Part shown: positions 15,301 to 26,395 of the stretch, piece by piece
How positions within the stretch are numbered: position 1 is the first letter of the stretch
How the letters are laid out: each line of letters opens with the position of its first letter
NCBI GenBank assembly: GCA_002224055.1
Contig: AZLU01000203.1
Coordinates: 1 to 64,000, forward strand
From: Pezizomycotina sp. ARF18
Taxonomy: Eukaryota; Ascomycota
Reading direction: 5' to 3'
Length of the DNA: 64,000 nucleotides
Program-made: the position numbers and the translations under genes
The notes under the pieces: generated by a model
What the model saw: only the letters and a program-made list of their open reading frames with translations
Database searches by the model: none
What the model was told of the DNA's origin: nothing

Positions 15301-16056
15301 ATCGCTCAATAACACCAGCGAGAAGGACACCACCGACTCTAAGGATTCAACCGTGAGAACTTCTACGCCACCCCTTCGTCGGACGAACAGCAGAGGTCCA
15401 GCACCTTCCCGACGGAGAACTTCACCGACGTCGGCGGCGGCATACAAGCCGACAAGCCTGAGGATTTAGCCTACGAGCAGTCCAGCTCGCTTAACGTCGG
15501 CGGAGGAGGAGCGTCCTCGGGATTCCGCAGGAAGCTGAAGAGGGTCGACACGGACCGCGCGCGCCAGTTTGCCATGGCGGCGGTGGATACGTCCGCCTCC
15601 CGCCGCTCACCGGCGCAGAAGATTTACAACCACTTTGGAAATTTCAGGCCTCGGGGCAGCGTACGGGAAGCAGCAATAACGCTAATGAGGATTCGTCTTC
15701 TGGTGCTTCGGCGACGAGGGCACAGACTGTGCCGGCGCCACCTATGTCGGGCGACAGCGATGATCTTTACTCTGTTAGTCCGGAAGATGTCCGGCCGCCT
15801 CAACAGCAGCAACAACAGGCACAGAGGGAAAGGTTAGCAGGAGGAATACGGGAAGCAGCGTACGGTTCGCCGACGAGGCGCAGGCGGGAGACGAAGGGAG
15901 CATCAGCCCAGTGGGCAATCGTCTACGGCGCAGACGCCATCTTCCGAAACACCAGTCAGTGCTGGCGGTGGTGGATTCGGCGCGGATATTAGGACGTTCC
16001 TGTCGAGGATACCCTCCCCGATAGCGGAGGCGGACAGCATCAAGAAGACCTCTTAG
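12316..16056 (+). CDS. CorA-like Mg2+ transporter with long cytoplasmic tails
   Basis: Member of the fungal CorA/Mrs2/ALR superfamily of divalent-cation channels, placed by its GMN signature. ATG at 12316 opens a polar amino-terminal region (QLADAIQAVAAANRDG ... YDHYYNNSHTPDSLRQM). Around 12740-13090 lies a conserved-looking alpha/beta domain (IEYIRSDVEEDGKRV; LRVYHVQNFPEAISFL). From 13620 to 14370 there are long helices (KYSVDYMHKIIETIFQAVGKCWE; LWLALSKLMTYHRDCLEDVQ; ITSSDKLQDLLYKSVGIRDSR). The first membrane segment, TFIFLPLTAVAG then IFGMNVDSLKDNP (14479-14640), is split by an intron at 14516-14598; another intron is 14370-14478. The second segment is FGVWLFWYVF near 14770. A hydrophilic P/S/Q-rich tail of some 400 residues follows to the stop at 16054. 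Several frame jumps, including one within the first 25 codons. Whether it moves Mg2+ specifically is not visible. Confidence 0.88.
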
Positions 16057-16660
16057 GAGGAAACACGCCCCGAAACGGCCAATAAATCTGATTTGACCGC
16101 GGTCAAAAATCATTTAATAGCGATAGCGACGTCGGGACGCGTATTACCTTATAAATAGGTTGTGTTTTTCGTTTTGGTCTTGTTTATGTCATATTGAGGG
16201 GTTTTTTAAGGCAGCAAATTGTTTTCAACGTGGTCCTGCTTCTCATCTTCTTTCCCTCCTACTCATATTCTTTAGCCTGAATATTTCATGCTTGGGAGCA
16301 TTTGGACGGGTATACTGCATGTATCGCCATATTTTCTTAAATTTTTTTCTCTTGATCCCTTCACGAACTCGATCAGTTACGGAGCAATTGTAAGATCGGA
16401 GAACAGCGTTTTTTTTTTTTTTTTCATCTACATATATAAGTTTAAAACTATTATACTCGTGTACACTTAGGACGGAAACCGAAATGAATGAATAATGAAT
16501 GTCTATATACTTAACTACCTAGGTAGCTCATAATATAAAGTCAGCTTATAATGATACCTCTTAAATCATAACGGCATTTGCTAAATGGTGAACTTCTAAA
16601 TATTTTACTAACCCCCTTAGCTTTATAAGCACGTATTTTTCTTATATTGATATATAGATG

Positions 16661-16941
16661 CTTAATAGACGGTAAATCGTAGATGTAGAGGAAGGTGTAA
16701 AGTCAAAGGTAAAGGTAGAAGCAGAGGCAGAGGCAGAGGCAGAGGCAGAGGCAGAGGTAAAGGCAGGGGCAGAGGCGGGCAGGCAGGCGCAGATTCACGT
16801 GGGTATAAGAATAGCGCGGGTCAATGTCAAGCTGTGTAGAGTGTCTAGGTGAAGGGAGGTATGTACTGCCTCTGCCTCTGCTTCTACCTTTACCTTTGAC
16901 TTTACACCTTCCTCTACATCTACGATTTAGCGTTTATTAAG
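16661..16941. repeat. Inverted-repeat (foldback) element, 63-bp perfect arms
   Basis: The left arm 16673-16735 and right arm 16867-16929 are perfect reverse complements over 63 bases. The match extends outward another 12 bases on each side (16661-16672 against 16930-16941) with two mismatches, so the arms reach about 75 bases. The 131-base loop (16736-16866) continues the GAGGCA hexanucleotide repeat that begins inside the left arm, then carries unique sequence. The arms start with TAAATCGTAGATG. It has no coding capacity. It could be a foldback/MITE-like DNA element, a hairpin RNA source, or an inverted duplication. I see no convincing target-site duplication: the flanks are AT-rich. Confidence 0.9.
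16724..16762. repeat. (GAGGCA)n hexanucleotide microsatellite
   Basis: Several head-to-tail copies of GAGGCA (read also as GCAGAG) run from the inner end of the left hairpin arm into the loop, then decay into AAAGGCAGGGGCAGAGGCGGGCAGG-like variants (shown only in part). The opposite arm carries the complementary CTCTGC repeat in fewer copies. Confidence 0.85.
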
Positions 16942-17583
16942 GGAAGAAATAATATATATATATATATATCACCATTTTACGGGAATGAGATCAACTCTTA
17001 TAGTTATTAAACGCTCTCCCTTAGCTAGACGAGACCTATATGTAAATTAACGGAGAAAAGTCTTTATATTCGAAGATAGCGCTACCGTATACACAGACTA
17101 CATTCGTTTGGCGCTCCTTATTTGAGAGATTTCTTCTATACGTTCTCTGTCCATCACGATCCCCCTTCCATCACCAGCCTTGCCGTATATTCTAGTTCGA
17201 ACTCCATAGTATTATAGTAATATAACATTTTACATAATTAACTCTGTAATAACGGAATTGAAAATTGGTTGAATAAGGCTACGTTGCATAGGAAGGAGGA
17301 GGAGGAGGAGGAGGCGTTAAGTCGGATATATATAGTTTTATCTATTTATTTATATTTAATAATGTTTAAGGCTATTGACGGTCGACGGCATAAATGGACA
17401 AGGAATTTTGATTTGGACTTGGCTCGAAAAACCTTGTGTAACGTGAACGGTTTATAGTACGATATTGGCTATTACAGAAAGCAGAGGGTAGAAGATTTCG
17501 TATCCGTGTTTCAATATTTACCTGACACCCCCAACGGACCGCGTCGAAATTGCATTATCATCATGGTATTATGTACTTTTCAT

Positions 17584-20500
17584 TACATGTATTGGTCTAT
17601 AGCTAGAGAATATTCCATGGAACGGCTTCTCGGCCTGGCTACTGTTATCTCTAGATATACTGGGTAGTCGTTCATCGCTTCCTGTTCCTCCCTTCGTAAG
17701 TTCTTCCTCCTAACACCCATAGGCAGCTTCTTCAGTTTCAGTATCCCATAGCTCAGCAGCCTATAGCAAACGGTACAGATTACTAATCCTATAATATTAA
17801 GCTTAGGATCGTACCGGTACCCAAACATCCTCAATGCTTCCTCTCCCGTCGAGAACGGACACCGTCCGAATACCTTCTGGCTATCATCACATGTGAACTT
17901 CACACCCTCGAACGCGTACGGTAGCATGTTACCGACAGCATACTTCAACGGGGACAGGTAATTAAACGCCCGCAGGACGGGTGGGATGTGTAGCGACATG
18001 ATACCCGCCATAAACATACCCGGACAACACCGTCGAAGTAGCGTTCACTGCAAAGCCCGTGTGCGAGACGAGCGTGTTGAAGACTATACCCAGACTCTCA
18101 CCGCAGGAAGTTACGCAGAACGCGTTGAGCGCTACGACGAAGAACATCCGCACTGTTCGCGGCAAACCTACTGCGAAAGTCGCGAGAATGGAATACAGTA
18201 GTGCGGAAATGACTTCGAAGGTACTTCGTTAGCCGTATATGAAGGATAAATGCTTCGACGGAGTATGCCCGGTCGTCGTATTCACGGTAGAATACGTCGC
18301 GCTCGAAGGGGTATAGTGCGGTGTTTTGCAGCAGGCCAACGAAGTACAGCGGAAGAATCTGCTGGATGAAGCCGAGCCTGTTCTGCAGAGAATAATAGTC
18401 GTGCTTCAGAGGTGCGTACCAACTGATAGGATAATTCCTAACCCGAGAACTTGGAAGATGCGGCTATTATTAGATCTGGTTGGCGGAATAGGTTTATCAT
18501 TGACTGTGAGTTAGATGGGAAAAGCAACGCGGAGCGGCGCCATGTCCCGTCTCATTCTTCCAAGTTCGGCGGGCATGTTTATTATCTCTGGCTATTATTA
18601 TTGATAACGTCGGATGGAGGCTTTATGCATCTATCAGAGATTTAACTTTCTCTTGGTACGCTCCTCTCTACGTGCGTTCTGCAAATCGACGGTGACTAGG
18701 TCCAGCGCAAAGTCCGCCGGGTTCGTATTGGCAGGGCATTCATGTCTAAATTTGAAAATACGAGAGCATGCTTTTTGAAGGTCCGCTGTAGACAACTGAC
18801 CCACCTCGCGCCAAAACAAGAAGATTATCGAAGAGGTTGAACAAATCCGAACGACTCTGGTGTATGGTACAGATTACTGTCCGGCCTTCGTCAGCGAGGC
18901 CACGGAGTACGGCAACAATAGACGCCGCGGTGAACGCATCCAGACCGCTCGTCGGTTCGTCGAGCATTAAAACACGCGGTTCCGTGAGAATCTGTACCGC
19001 AATCGTAACACGCCTCTTTTCTCCACCGCTGATACCCTTCTTGAACTCGCTGCCAATGACGGTATCTGCGCAATCTTTCAATCCAGTTTTGAGGATGACT
19101 TCCTCTTTGCCCTACGATTCTTTTCAGCCTTGACATCCAAGTCGGTAACCGTAAACGGCAGCAAATCTAAGTGTCTCCCGAACAGTTAAGGATCTAACAA
19201 GGCATCGTCGTCCTGCGTCACGTAAGACGTCAGAGCCCTGGCGACAGGATCAGAAGGTACGGCCCGTTAAACCGCATGTTGCCCGACTGTCTATACCGCA
19301 TTAGCAGGGAGCTGTGTAGTCGTTGTGCCATAAGATTTAACAAGCTACTCTTCCCGCTACCCGAGCCCGATGATGACATTAATCTGCCAGCTTCGAATTT
19401 TGTTGTTACCACCTTTCAGAATTTCGAGATCCAGTGTTTTCCCTAGCAAATTATGCTTCGTAACCCAAGCTTGTAATCGTCAAGGCTGACATCGATAGCT
19501 GTTTTCCTATCATAGACGTTCTCCTGCATTTTTCTTCCCAGCGGAGCGGTCATCGGAGCTAGGTCGGCGCTTCGACATGTGGACGTCGACTGTCCGTACT
19601 GCAGCAAAAACCCAGCAACGATATAATACCCAACAGCCCAGCCGACCAAGGCGATAATCGGGGCCGCTAGAAATTCCCTCCGAAGCCCGCATTCTCAAGT
19701 ATAAAATCACCCTGTACGCTTTACAAGCTGGATCTCTTCGGCCCCCCGGATTCTTATTTGGACAATCGTAAAGCTTCCTTGAACTCGTTCGTCAGGAACG
19801 CGCCGAAGTATAGTACACGTAGGAGATGTACTTCGTCCACTTCACATATATTGGTAACGTGTTCGGCTGCAAAAGTATCGCACGCGATGCTCTGCAGTGT
19901 GAAATTCAGATTACAAACTAACGAAGCGTTTGCAAAATTGCGTGATATGGCGATCGATAGCATCGCGAAGCAGACTGCGATGAATTGGCCTAGTAGGACT
20001 AGTATGAAGAAAATGAAAATGTTCCGGCATCGTTTCGGAAGCCAATCATGAAGTAGAAGATCGTCGAGAAGATTAAAGGGACAGGAATGTCTTCTATTAG
20101 TCGAGCTAGGCGGCGACTAGAAGGAAACCGAGTACGCTGACAACACCTGTTTAATCGTTAGTCTTAACACTAATATCGTGATTATAGAAAGAAAGGTACA
20201 TACCTCATTATGCTCTCTATCGAAAACAGAAATCTCGACGTTCGATAACCGCCACGTCTCGTACAACAGAATTAAATAGCCCTGCAACGCTGCAGCCGTA
20301 TACAGTGCTCCCTGCGGGATTTATGCCCTGAATATTACCCGGAATGTGGTAGTAAACCCAACCCGTCAAGATTCCCATAGCAACAGCTTCAAATATGCTT
20401 CCCGAAATTCCGTAGGGATCACGCAGCGTCATCTTGAAGGCTCGCCGGGTAAGTACTGCTACCCTCCCTATAAACGGCGCCGAGTTACCGCTAGAGCCAC

Positions 20501-21960
20501 AGCGGCCACCTTTTAGGATGAACTGTCTGGAGATTTTGGTAATATCACGTCTTTGCTAAACGTTCCCTGGACCGCTCCCGCCACGACACTGTGAGAGCCT
20601 CGACTTGCGCGAGGGATGCTTCCTCCGCTTCGGGAGTCCGGGAGTCAATGGCGGACTCATCGATGAGGAAATCGGCTGGATTGACGTGGCTGGGGCTTAT
20701 AACCCATAGCGGCAAAATAAGGAGAGCGTCAGCCTGCGGCCCGCTGTACAGCGGTTGGCCACGGCTCAAGAGGATTATGCGGTCGAAAAGGTTCCATATT
20801 TCTGTTCGCGGTTGGTGAACTGGAACTTAAGGTTAGTTTAATATATCCTATTTTGCAGCTATATTTGGAGTGGCATACTTGTTGTTATTATTGTCCTTCC
20901 TTTCTTCGCTAGATTCTTCAGCGTCTTTACGAGCTGATGTGCGCTCGTAGAATCGAGACCGGTGTTGGTTCATCCAAAAACAGAACGAAGGATTCGCTAG
21001 TAGCTGCACGCCAATCGAAACCTTCTCTTCTCGCCGCCGCTGCAACCTTTATGTGCGTTGGTCACGATTCTTGTATCGGCGCACTCTTTCAGTCCTAATT
21101 CGAGGATAACTTCCTCGACGACCCGTCTCCTCTCGTGGTGCGTTGTACTTGACGATAATCGGAGGTCCGCTGCTACGTTAATGTTTCACGGACGGTTAAA
21201 GACGGTATTAAGATGTCCTGCTGCATTACGTATGCTGTGCGGACGTTCTTCGGAGACGTCCTGCCGTTGAAAGTGACGGCGCCGGTTATAGACATGTTCT
21301 TGCCACGCATCCGTTGGGACATGACGTTTAACATTGAGGTCTAACAATATTTGATATGTTAGAACCATGTCAAGGGATATCTAAATGACCCTTCGCTTTC
21401 AGATGCTAGGAACTGGAAGCTTTTCTTACCTTTCCGGACCCGGATGCTCCTAGTAGGGCACAAAGTTCTGTTATAAATGACGTATTTAGATCATTGGTCA
21501 ATATATCAATATGAGATATTTCTCCATCAATATCGCCAATAAGATATTCAATACTTACGACCACTCGGCATATCAGCGCTAATATCGCTGAGGATTCTGA
21601 CGACTTCTCCATGATCATCTCCTTCTTTCCAGGAACAATCTGTTCAATAGCGACGGACCCGCACGCAAGTTACACTTAGGTTCCTAACTGTGACATCCAC
21701 AGGATCGACCGGCCTAAACGACAATTCGTTCCCTTGGTATTCGGACATCATCATCTTCCTCCTTTCCTTCCGTACTCGTCGCCGCTCTCGGCATCTGTAT
21801 CTTCTTCTCGGCCGATAGGTGCGGCGGTGAGACCCTTTTCGATATCGACCTTATTTGCTATCTCGGCGTGCTTGATGTAAAACTGGATATCACATCTTCG
21901 AGGGCCTTTTCATTAAGGTTTGATTTTTCTTCTTGTTGCTCGCCGTATAATTGCGCGAGC
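17584..21960 (-). CDS. Full-size ABCG (WBC/PDR-like) ABC transporter
   Basis: ATP-driven exporter or lipid flippase of the plasma membrane, arranged as NBD-TMD-NBD-TMD. On the minus strand: an acidic amino-terminal region (EEDTDAESGDEYGRKG, ~21,800), then FRPVDPVDVTVRNLSV. The first Walker A is LCALLGASGSGK (~21,450), followed by EKVSIGVQLLANPS and Walker B VLFLDEPT (~20,950-21,020). The first membrane domain starts near MTLRDPYGISGSIFEAVAMG (20,370-20,432). The second Walker A is SGSGSGKSSLLNLMAQRL (~19,350). Signature GISGGEKRRVTIAVQIL and Walker B VLMLDEPTSGLDAF lie in 18,940-19,040, with the H-loop CTIHQSRSDLF. The closing membrane domain has IPPVLRAFNYLSPLKYAVGN and an extracellular cysteine-containing loop (FTCDDSQKVFGRCPFSTGEE), stop at 17,584. 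The frame shifts often, at a density like that of the housekeeping genes, so I do not call it a pseudogene. Substrate unknown. The start is approximate. Confidence 0.92.
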
Positions 21961-24900
21961 TTTTGTTTTCGTCCATTGTATATTAGAGGGCAAGATTGCA
22001 AAGAGGCACGGTCCCTTTTTTGATAATCTTTTCGGCTTAATGTGTGCTACCCGATCGTACCGAAAACAACGCCTGAAGATATACTGTATGCTGTGCCTCT
22101 CCACGGATTTGATGATATATATACAAAAAGGCTCGAGAACGTCAAGAAGAATGAGACGGCGGTCTGTTATTTATCACGATTCATGAAGAATGAACTGCTA
22201 CTAATAAACGGTTGCACCGTTGCAGCGCATGGAAAAGGGTTTATTTGGGGAAGAGCACTCCTGTCGCAATCGTATTACGATTCCGTATCAAGATAAACGT
22301 ATAAACTGAGCTGTTAACATGGGAACTAAGAAAAAGAAGCTGGTGACAACAACGAAACAGAACTCTCGAACACAAGACAATTGCTCGCCCTTGTTCGGTC
22401 CCAGTCAGCCGCTTGGGATTGACATGACTTTTAAGAAAAGAATGGAGGAAAATGGAATTAGGCGGAAATGATTTCAAGTCAATTTGCATAAGTATTATAG
22501 CGTGGGGAATATTCGATCCATACTGACAACAGTTCGAATGTGTGATCGATAATCGGGAGGTGTCGGTCAAACGGCATGAACGAGAGTGGATAAGTGGGCA
22601 AAGGCATGTGGGTCCACAGGGAACTTCGATATATCTCATCGTATTCTAAAACAGGCAAAACGCGAAGACCGCTCTTGCCCTCTCTTGCTCCGAAGAACGC
22701 TTGCTCAGTTATCAAGATGGATAAATAGGAAGGTGTAGAATAAAATAGAGATATATGCAGGTGTTCTATGTGAAGGGGAAAGCATAGGAGTTCTTGTAGT
22801 TATTTACTTAAGATTGTCAATATATACTGCATTCCCGAAACTCTTTCGTTAAATTAAACATTTGTCGCGGAACTATCGTTACGCGTTAAGTCGTGTAACT
22901 CTTTAGAAAGACTGAATATAAATCTTTTTTGTTGAATTAGAAGATATAGATATCTCCATTTGTATAGTCTATACATTAATATACACATGGAAAATTGGCA
23001 TTCTGAATCGTCTAATAAAGAATTGAATCTTGAAAATTCAAACCCAAAAATCGATATATTGCCACAGTGCGCATTTGGATCGGTTGCACGCGGTTCAAAA
23101 CGATACATGGACGTTGACTTTAGTGTCACAAGCTTGAAGGACGGGTAGATAGAAACTCTAGTACTAGTGTAAATATAAGCTAAATTTAATAACTAGCCGA
23201 TCATAATAAAGGGTCTCAGACCTTCCGCCTATGCTAGTATTCCTTCTCTAACGAAAGATCGACTTTTCGCTTCTAGAACGAATGTCAAGAGGTTTCAAGA
23301 AGAGAACTCTCAGCCCTTTCTAGACTGTTGCAGATTCATACGGATAGATATATTTTACATAAGTGCAGATATGTGGAGTTAAGCCTCTTAGTTTTACATG
23401 TAATATCGCTCGCAGTTGTATATCTTTCGCGCGAAGATGTCTTACAGGATTATATATGTCCTTCTCATTAAAATGGTATAGAGAGGTTTGAAGGCTGAAT
23501 GAATATTTGACGTATAACAGTCGACGAGGCTCTCGTTAGATATAAATTATCGAATGCAGTGTATACTATGGATGGATGTATATAATTATGATCAACGAAA
23601 GGCTGAAATACTGATACGTCTTGAAAAGCCTTCATTCGCTACGCTATTTGTGGAGGGGTAAACTTGTTACCTGCTGAGGGTTCGTTAAGTTCCCCAATAA
23701 TGGTGGACTCACAACCAAAAGTCACAAGCCCTATGTGAGGCCGAACGATGCTAACAATTGCGGGGCCCATCTAGGGCGAAGCTAAATCCTCTTGCGAGAC
23801 TATCCTGATTTCTCACGATTACGATATTATTTGAATTCTCGGAGACTATCTGGTCAAGAAAACAGTATTTATATCGATTTTCAAGGCCATGAACTTTTTA
23901 TATATTTTGCATCTAACTATTACGCTAGTAAATATTAAGTACGTTTAACGAATTGCAACGAGGCAAAATAAGTAATCATTTATAAAAAAAAAAGAGTCGT
24001 ATATGTCCGTCAAATGCTGAGACAAATCATAATTGCGTGAATTCGTAAAAAAGAAAAAGAAAACCCTTGACTGATGGAACCAATGAAGGCTGGAAACGAT
24101 GCAATATGCAAAGAACATTTCAGGGATCGAAAGTCAAAAGTCAAGAAAAAAAAAAACTACAACTCGCTTATTTTTTGAAACTTTTTTTGGTGTAAATGCA
24201 TTGAGGGTTAGGCAAATGGAGAAATTGGACGTGAGTGGGTGTGCTCGGAAAATAAGTCATGTGTTCCAATGGAATTATAATTATATAAAAGAAGATCTTT
24301 ATACATGTGATTATTGCCTTGAATTTCCAAAATTGGCCTTTTGAAGAAAAAAGATGGTAGGTAGATGGATTATACTTATGTATTTGGTATTGGTAAAAAA
24401 AATCCGATACTATGGAAAATGCTCTGGTATGGTATGTCATGATATTGGTATAATACTTACTGGAAGATGCTGAAATTCTGTGACGATATCAAAAAAAGTA
24501 GAACTCCTAACTAATTGCTTCTGGGCTAAAGTAAAGAAGATACCACGAGGGAGAGATAAAAAGGTGTACATGAGGAGGGTATATTCGCGGTACTTTAAGA
24601 ACATATTTGTCTTGTCAATGACACTGTCATTGAGGGGGACTGGGTGGTAAAGATGACAAGAGTGTATAGGAGCGAACACCGCAAAAAAAGAAAAAGGCTT
24701 AAGACAGTACATCTATAATGCAAGAATGTACAAAGGAGATAAAAGAGAGCGAATATAATGAAGTCGGACGATGTGAGATATATACAAGATGTGGGGCTTG
24801 GTGATGCGAGATGAAGGCTTTGGCATTGTTAAACAATGGCAGGTGATGAATAAAAGGAGTAAAACGAAAATCCCAAGGACGAGGCTGTTGCAGTGAAAAA

Positions 24901-25116
24901 AAAAAAAAAAAAAAAAAAAAAACGCCGTAACAATCTTTAAAAAGGAAAAAACTCCGTCCAATATATATCAAAAAATATCGAGCAATTGCTAAAACCGATT
25001 ATGTGACGAATATAAGGCTGAACAGCGATAATTAAAACGTGAGAAAGTATATAGGTAAGATGTACAAGATTCAAGATGGCAGAGAGAGTGGGGGATATAG
25101 AGTCGATTTGAAAGGC
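21961..25116. other. Gene-free region between ABC transporter and cyclin
   Basis: About 3.1 kb. Short open frames occur (plus strand 22042-22296, 84 codons; plus 22960-23148, 62 codons; plus 24099-24344, 81 codons; minus 24437-24712, 91 codons), but none carries a motif I recognise and they are AT-rich. An A run lies at 24897-24922. The left end is the likely ABC transporter promoter; the right end the 3' side of the cyclin gene. Confidence 0.45.
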
Positions 25117-26395
25117 TTAGGAGACGACTGTCTGCATGTCTGGGTATCGGGTGTGGTGCACGCCCTTGGAATCAGGGTAGACCCTTTCAACAAAGACGAA
25201 TCCCGTCTTGACCTTGGTCTGTTGGATGACAGGATAAAGTTCGCATAGATCCTGCTGATCGTCGTACTCAATGATGGTGGACTCCGCCCCAGCAGCCTCC
25301 TCTTCCTCCTCTTCGGTGTCGGATGCGGTGTCGAGGTCGGAATAGTAAGGGTATTCGGGGTTCTCGTCTCTCCTCGTCGTCTCCGTGCATCTCGCGGGAC
25401 ACGACGGCCTTGGCATCGCGCATGGCAGAGTCGAGCTCCTTCAGGGCAAGGTAGCCCGTGCTGTAGTCGATATCTTGGAGCATCATCCGCTCGGTGGTGT
25501 TGATAGCCCAGAGGGGGAAGCGATCCTCGAGGATCTCATCACACCAGAAAGAGTTGCTCAGGGCATTGTCGTAAGTGAACTTGACAGCGATGACAAGCGC
25601 ACAGACGGCGATGAGCTCAGGGCGCTCATCCTTCTGGTACTCGTTGTAGAGCACCTGTCTCCACCTCAAGGGGAAGGTGCGAGAGAGCGAATCGAGAACG
25701 CAGCCGGCTAGAGCTACTGTTCCGATTTCCAAAAAGTTGCTGGCACGGACCAGGATTGACAAAATGAACCATTTTGTCGAGGAATTCTGCAGGCCTTGGA
25801 TGGAATCAAATCATTGAGGTATTTTGCACGACCTGGAGCGGGAGTATAAATATTAGCGAAATTAAACCACTAAGAATGTACAACGACTTCTTCGGGCGAG
25901 AGAAGAAAAACAAAAAAAAAATGTGGAGAATTATATTGACTTACCACGCAGTTCAGGTTCCGCATGTGATCTACGGTAACTTCAGGGAAGCACGAATCGA
26001 GAGGGAACTCATCCTCATGGACCCCGGTGGAGTTGGGAGGTTTGAAAGCGCTTTGAAAGCGACGGGTTGTCCCTTCTTCATGGGAACGTTGCTACCCCTT
26101 GAGAACTTGAACGGGGCGAGTCCGTGTAGTGATGGGGGTTCGCCAGGAGCGGCGTGCTAAAGGGGATGGGGGAATATGGCTCATGTATTCAAGGCAAGCG
26201 AGGTCCGTAAACCCTTCGAGATTCAGCTTGGGCTTTTGTTGCTGCTTCTGGGGTTTGCTGTTCGCGTTGTGAGTTTCGGGAGAGGAAAGGGCGCTGTGGA
26301 AGACGCTGGTGGTGTAGCTGGCGATAGAGGTGGTGAACTTGGTGATCTTGTGAGGCTATTTAATAAGGGCAATGTCATAGTCCAGTATCCCATAA
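25117..26395 (-). CDS. Cyclin-box protein (probable G1/Pcl-like cyclin)
   Basis: Likely regulatory partner of a cyclin-dependent kinase. On the minus strand the amino-terminal part (26,180-26,390) is Q/K/P-rich (NANSKPQKQQQKPKLNLEGF) and an exon around 25,950-26,060 encodes HEDEFPLDSCFPEVTVDHM, ending at a GTAAGT donor. After an intron (about 25,855-25,950) the cyclin box reads STKWFILSILVRASNFLEI, TVALAGCVLDSL, ERPELIAVCALVIAVKF, YDNALSNSFWCDEI and TERMMLQDIDYSTGYLAL (25,450-25,790). These show the alternating helices and the acid/lysine positions typical of a cyclin fold. The carboxyl end is strongly acidic (ASDTEEEEEEAAGAE) and finishes DMQTVVS. Two or more one-base frame jumps. The subfamily is uncertain: the box resembles Pcl/Clg-type fungal cyclins more than B-type ones. 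The upstream 5 kb is empty. The start is approximate. Confidence 0.78.

Larger units (their letters stand above)
16057..17583. other. Gene-free region containing the hairpin element
   Basis: About 1.5 kb with no gene. It includes a T16 run near 16410-16425, the inverted repeat described separately (16661-16941), an (AT)n run at 16952-16969, and a GGA-repeat patch at 17295-17315. The right end is the 3' side of the ABC transporter. Confidence 0.5.

Noticed and set aside
17584-21960. ABC transporter as a pseudogene
   Set aside because: Its frame breaks are no denser than in HEM4, MDH1 or SEC24, and all Walker, signature and H-loop motifs are readable, so the same technical cause is more likely.
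22042-22296. 84-codon plus-strand frame upstream of the ABC transporter
   Set aside because: No motif, overlaps the probable promoter/leader of the opposite-strand gene, no splice partners seen.
24897-24922. A run as the poly(A) tail of a LINE or processed gene
   Set aside because: No reverse-transcriptase text or gene copy lies upstream, no flanking duplication is visible, and such runs are common across the window.
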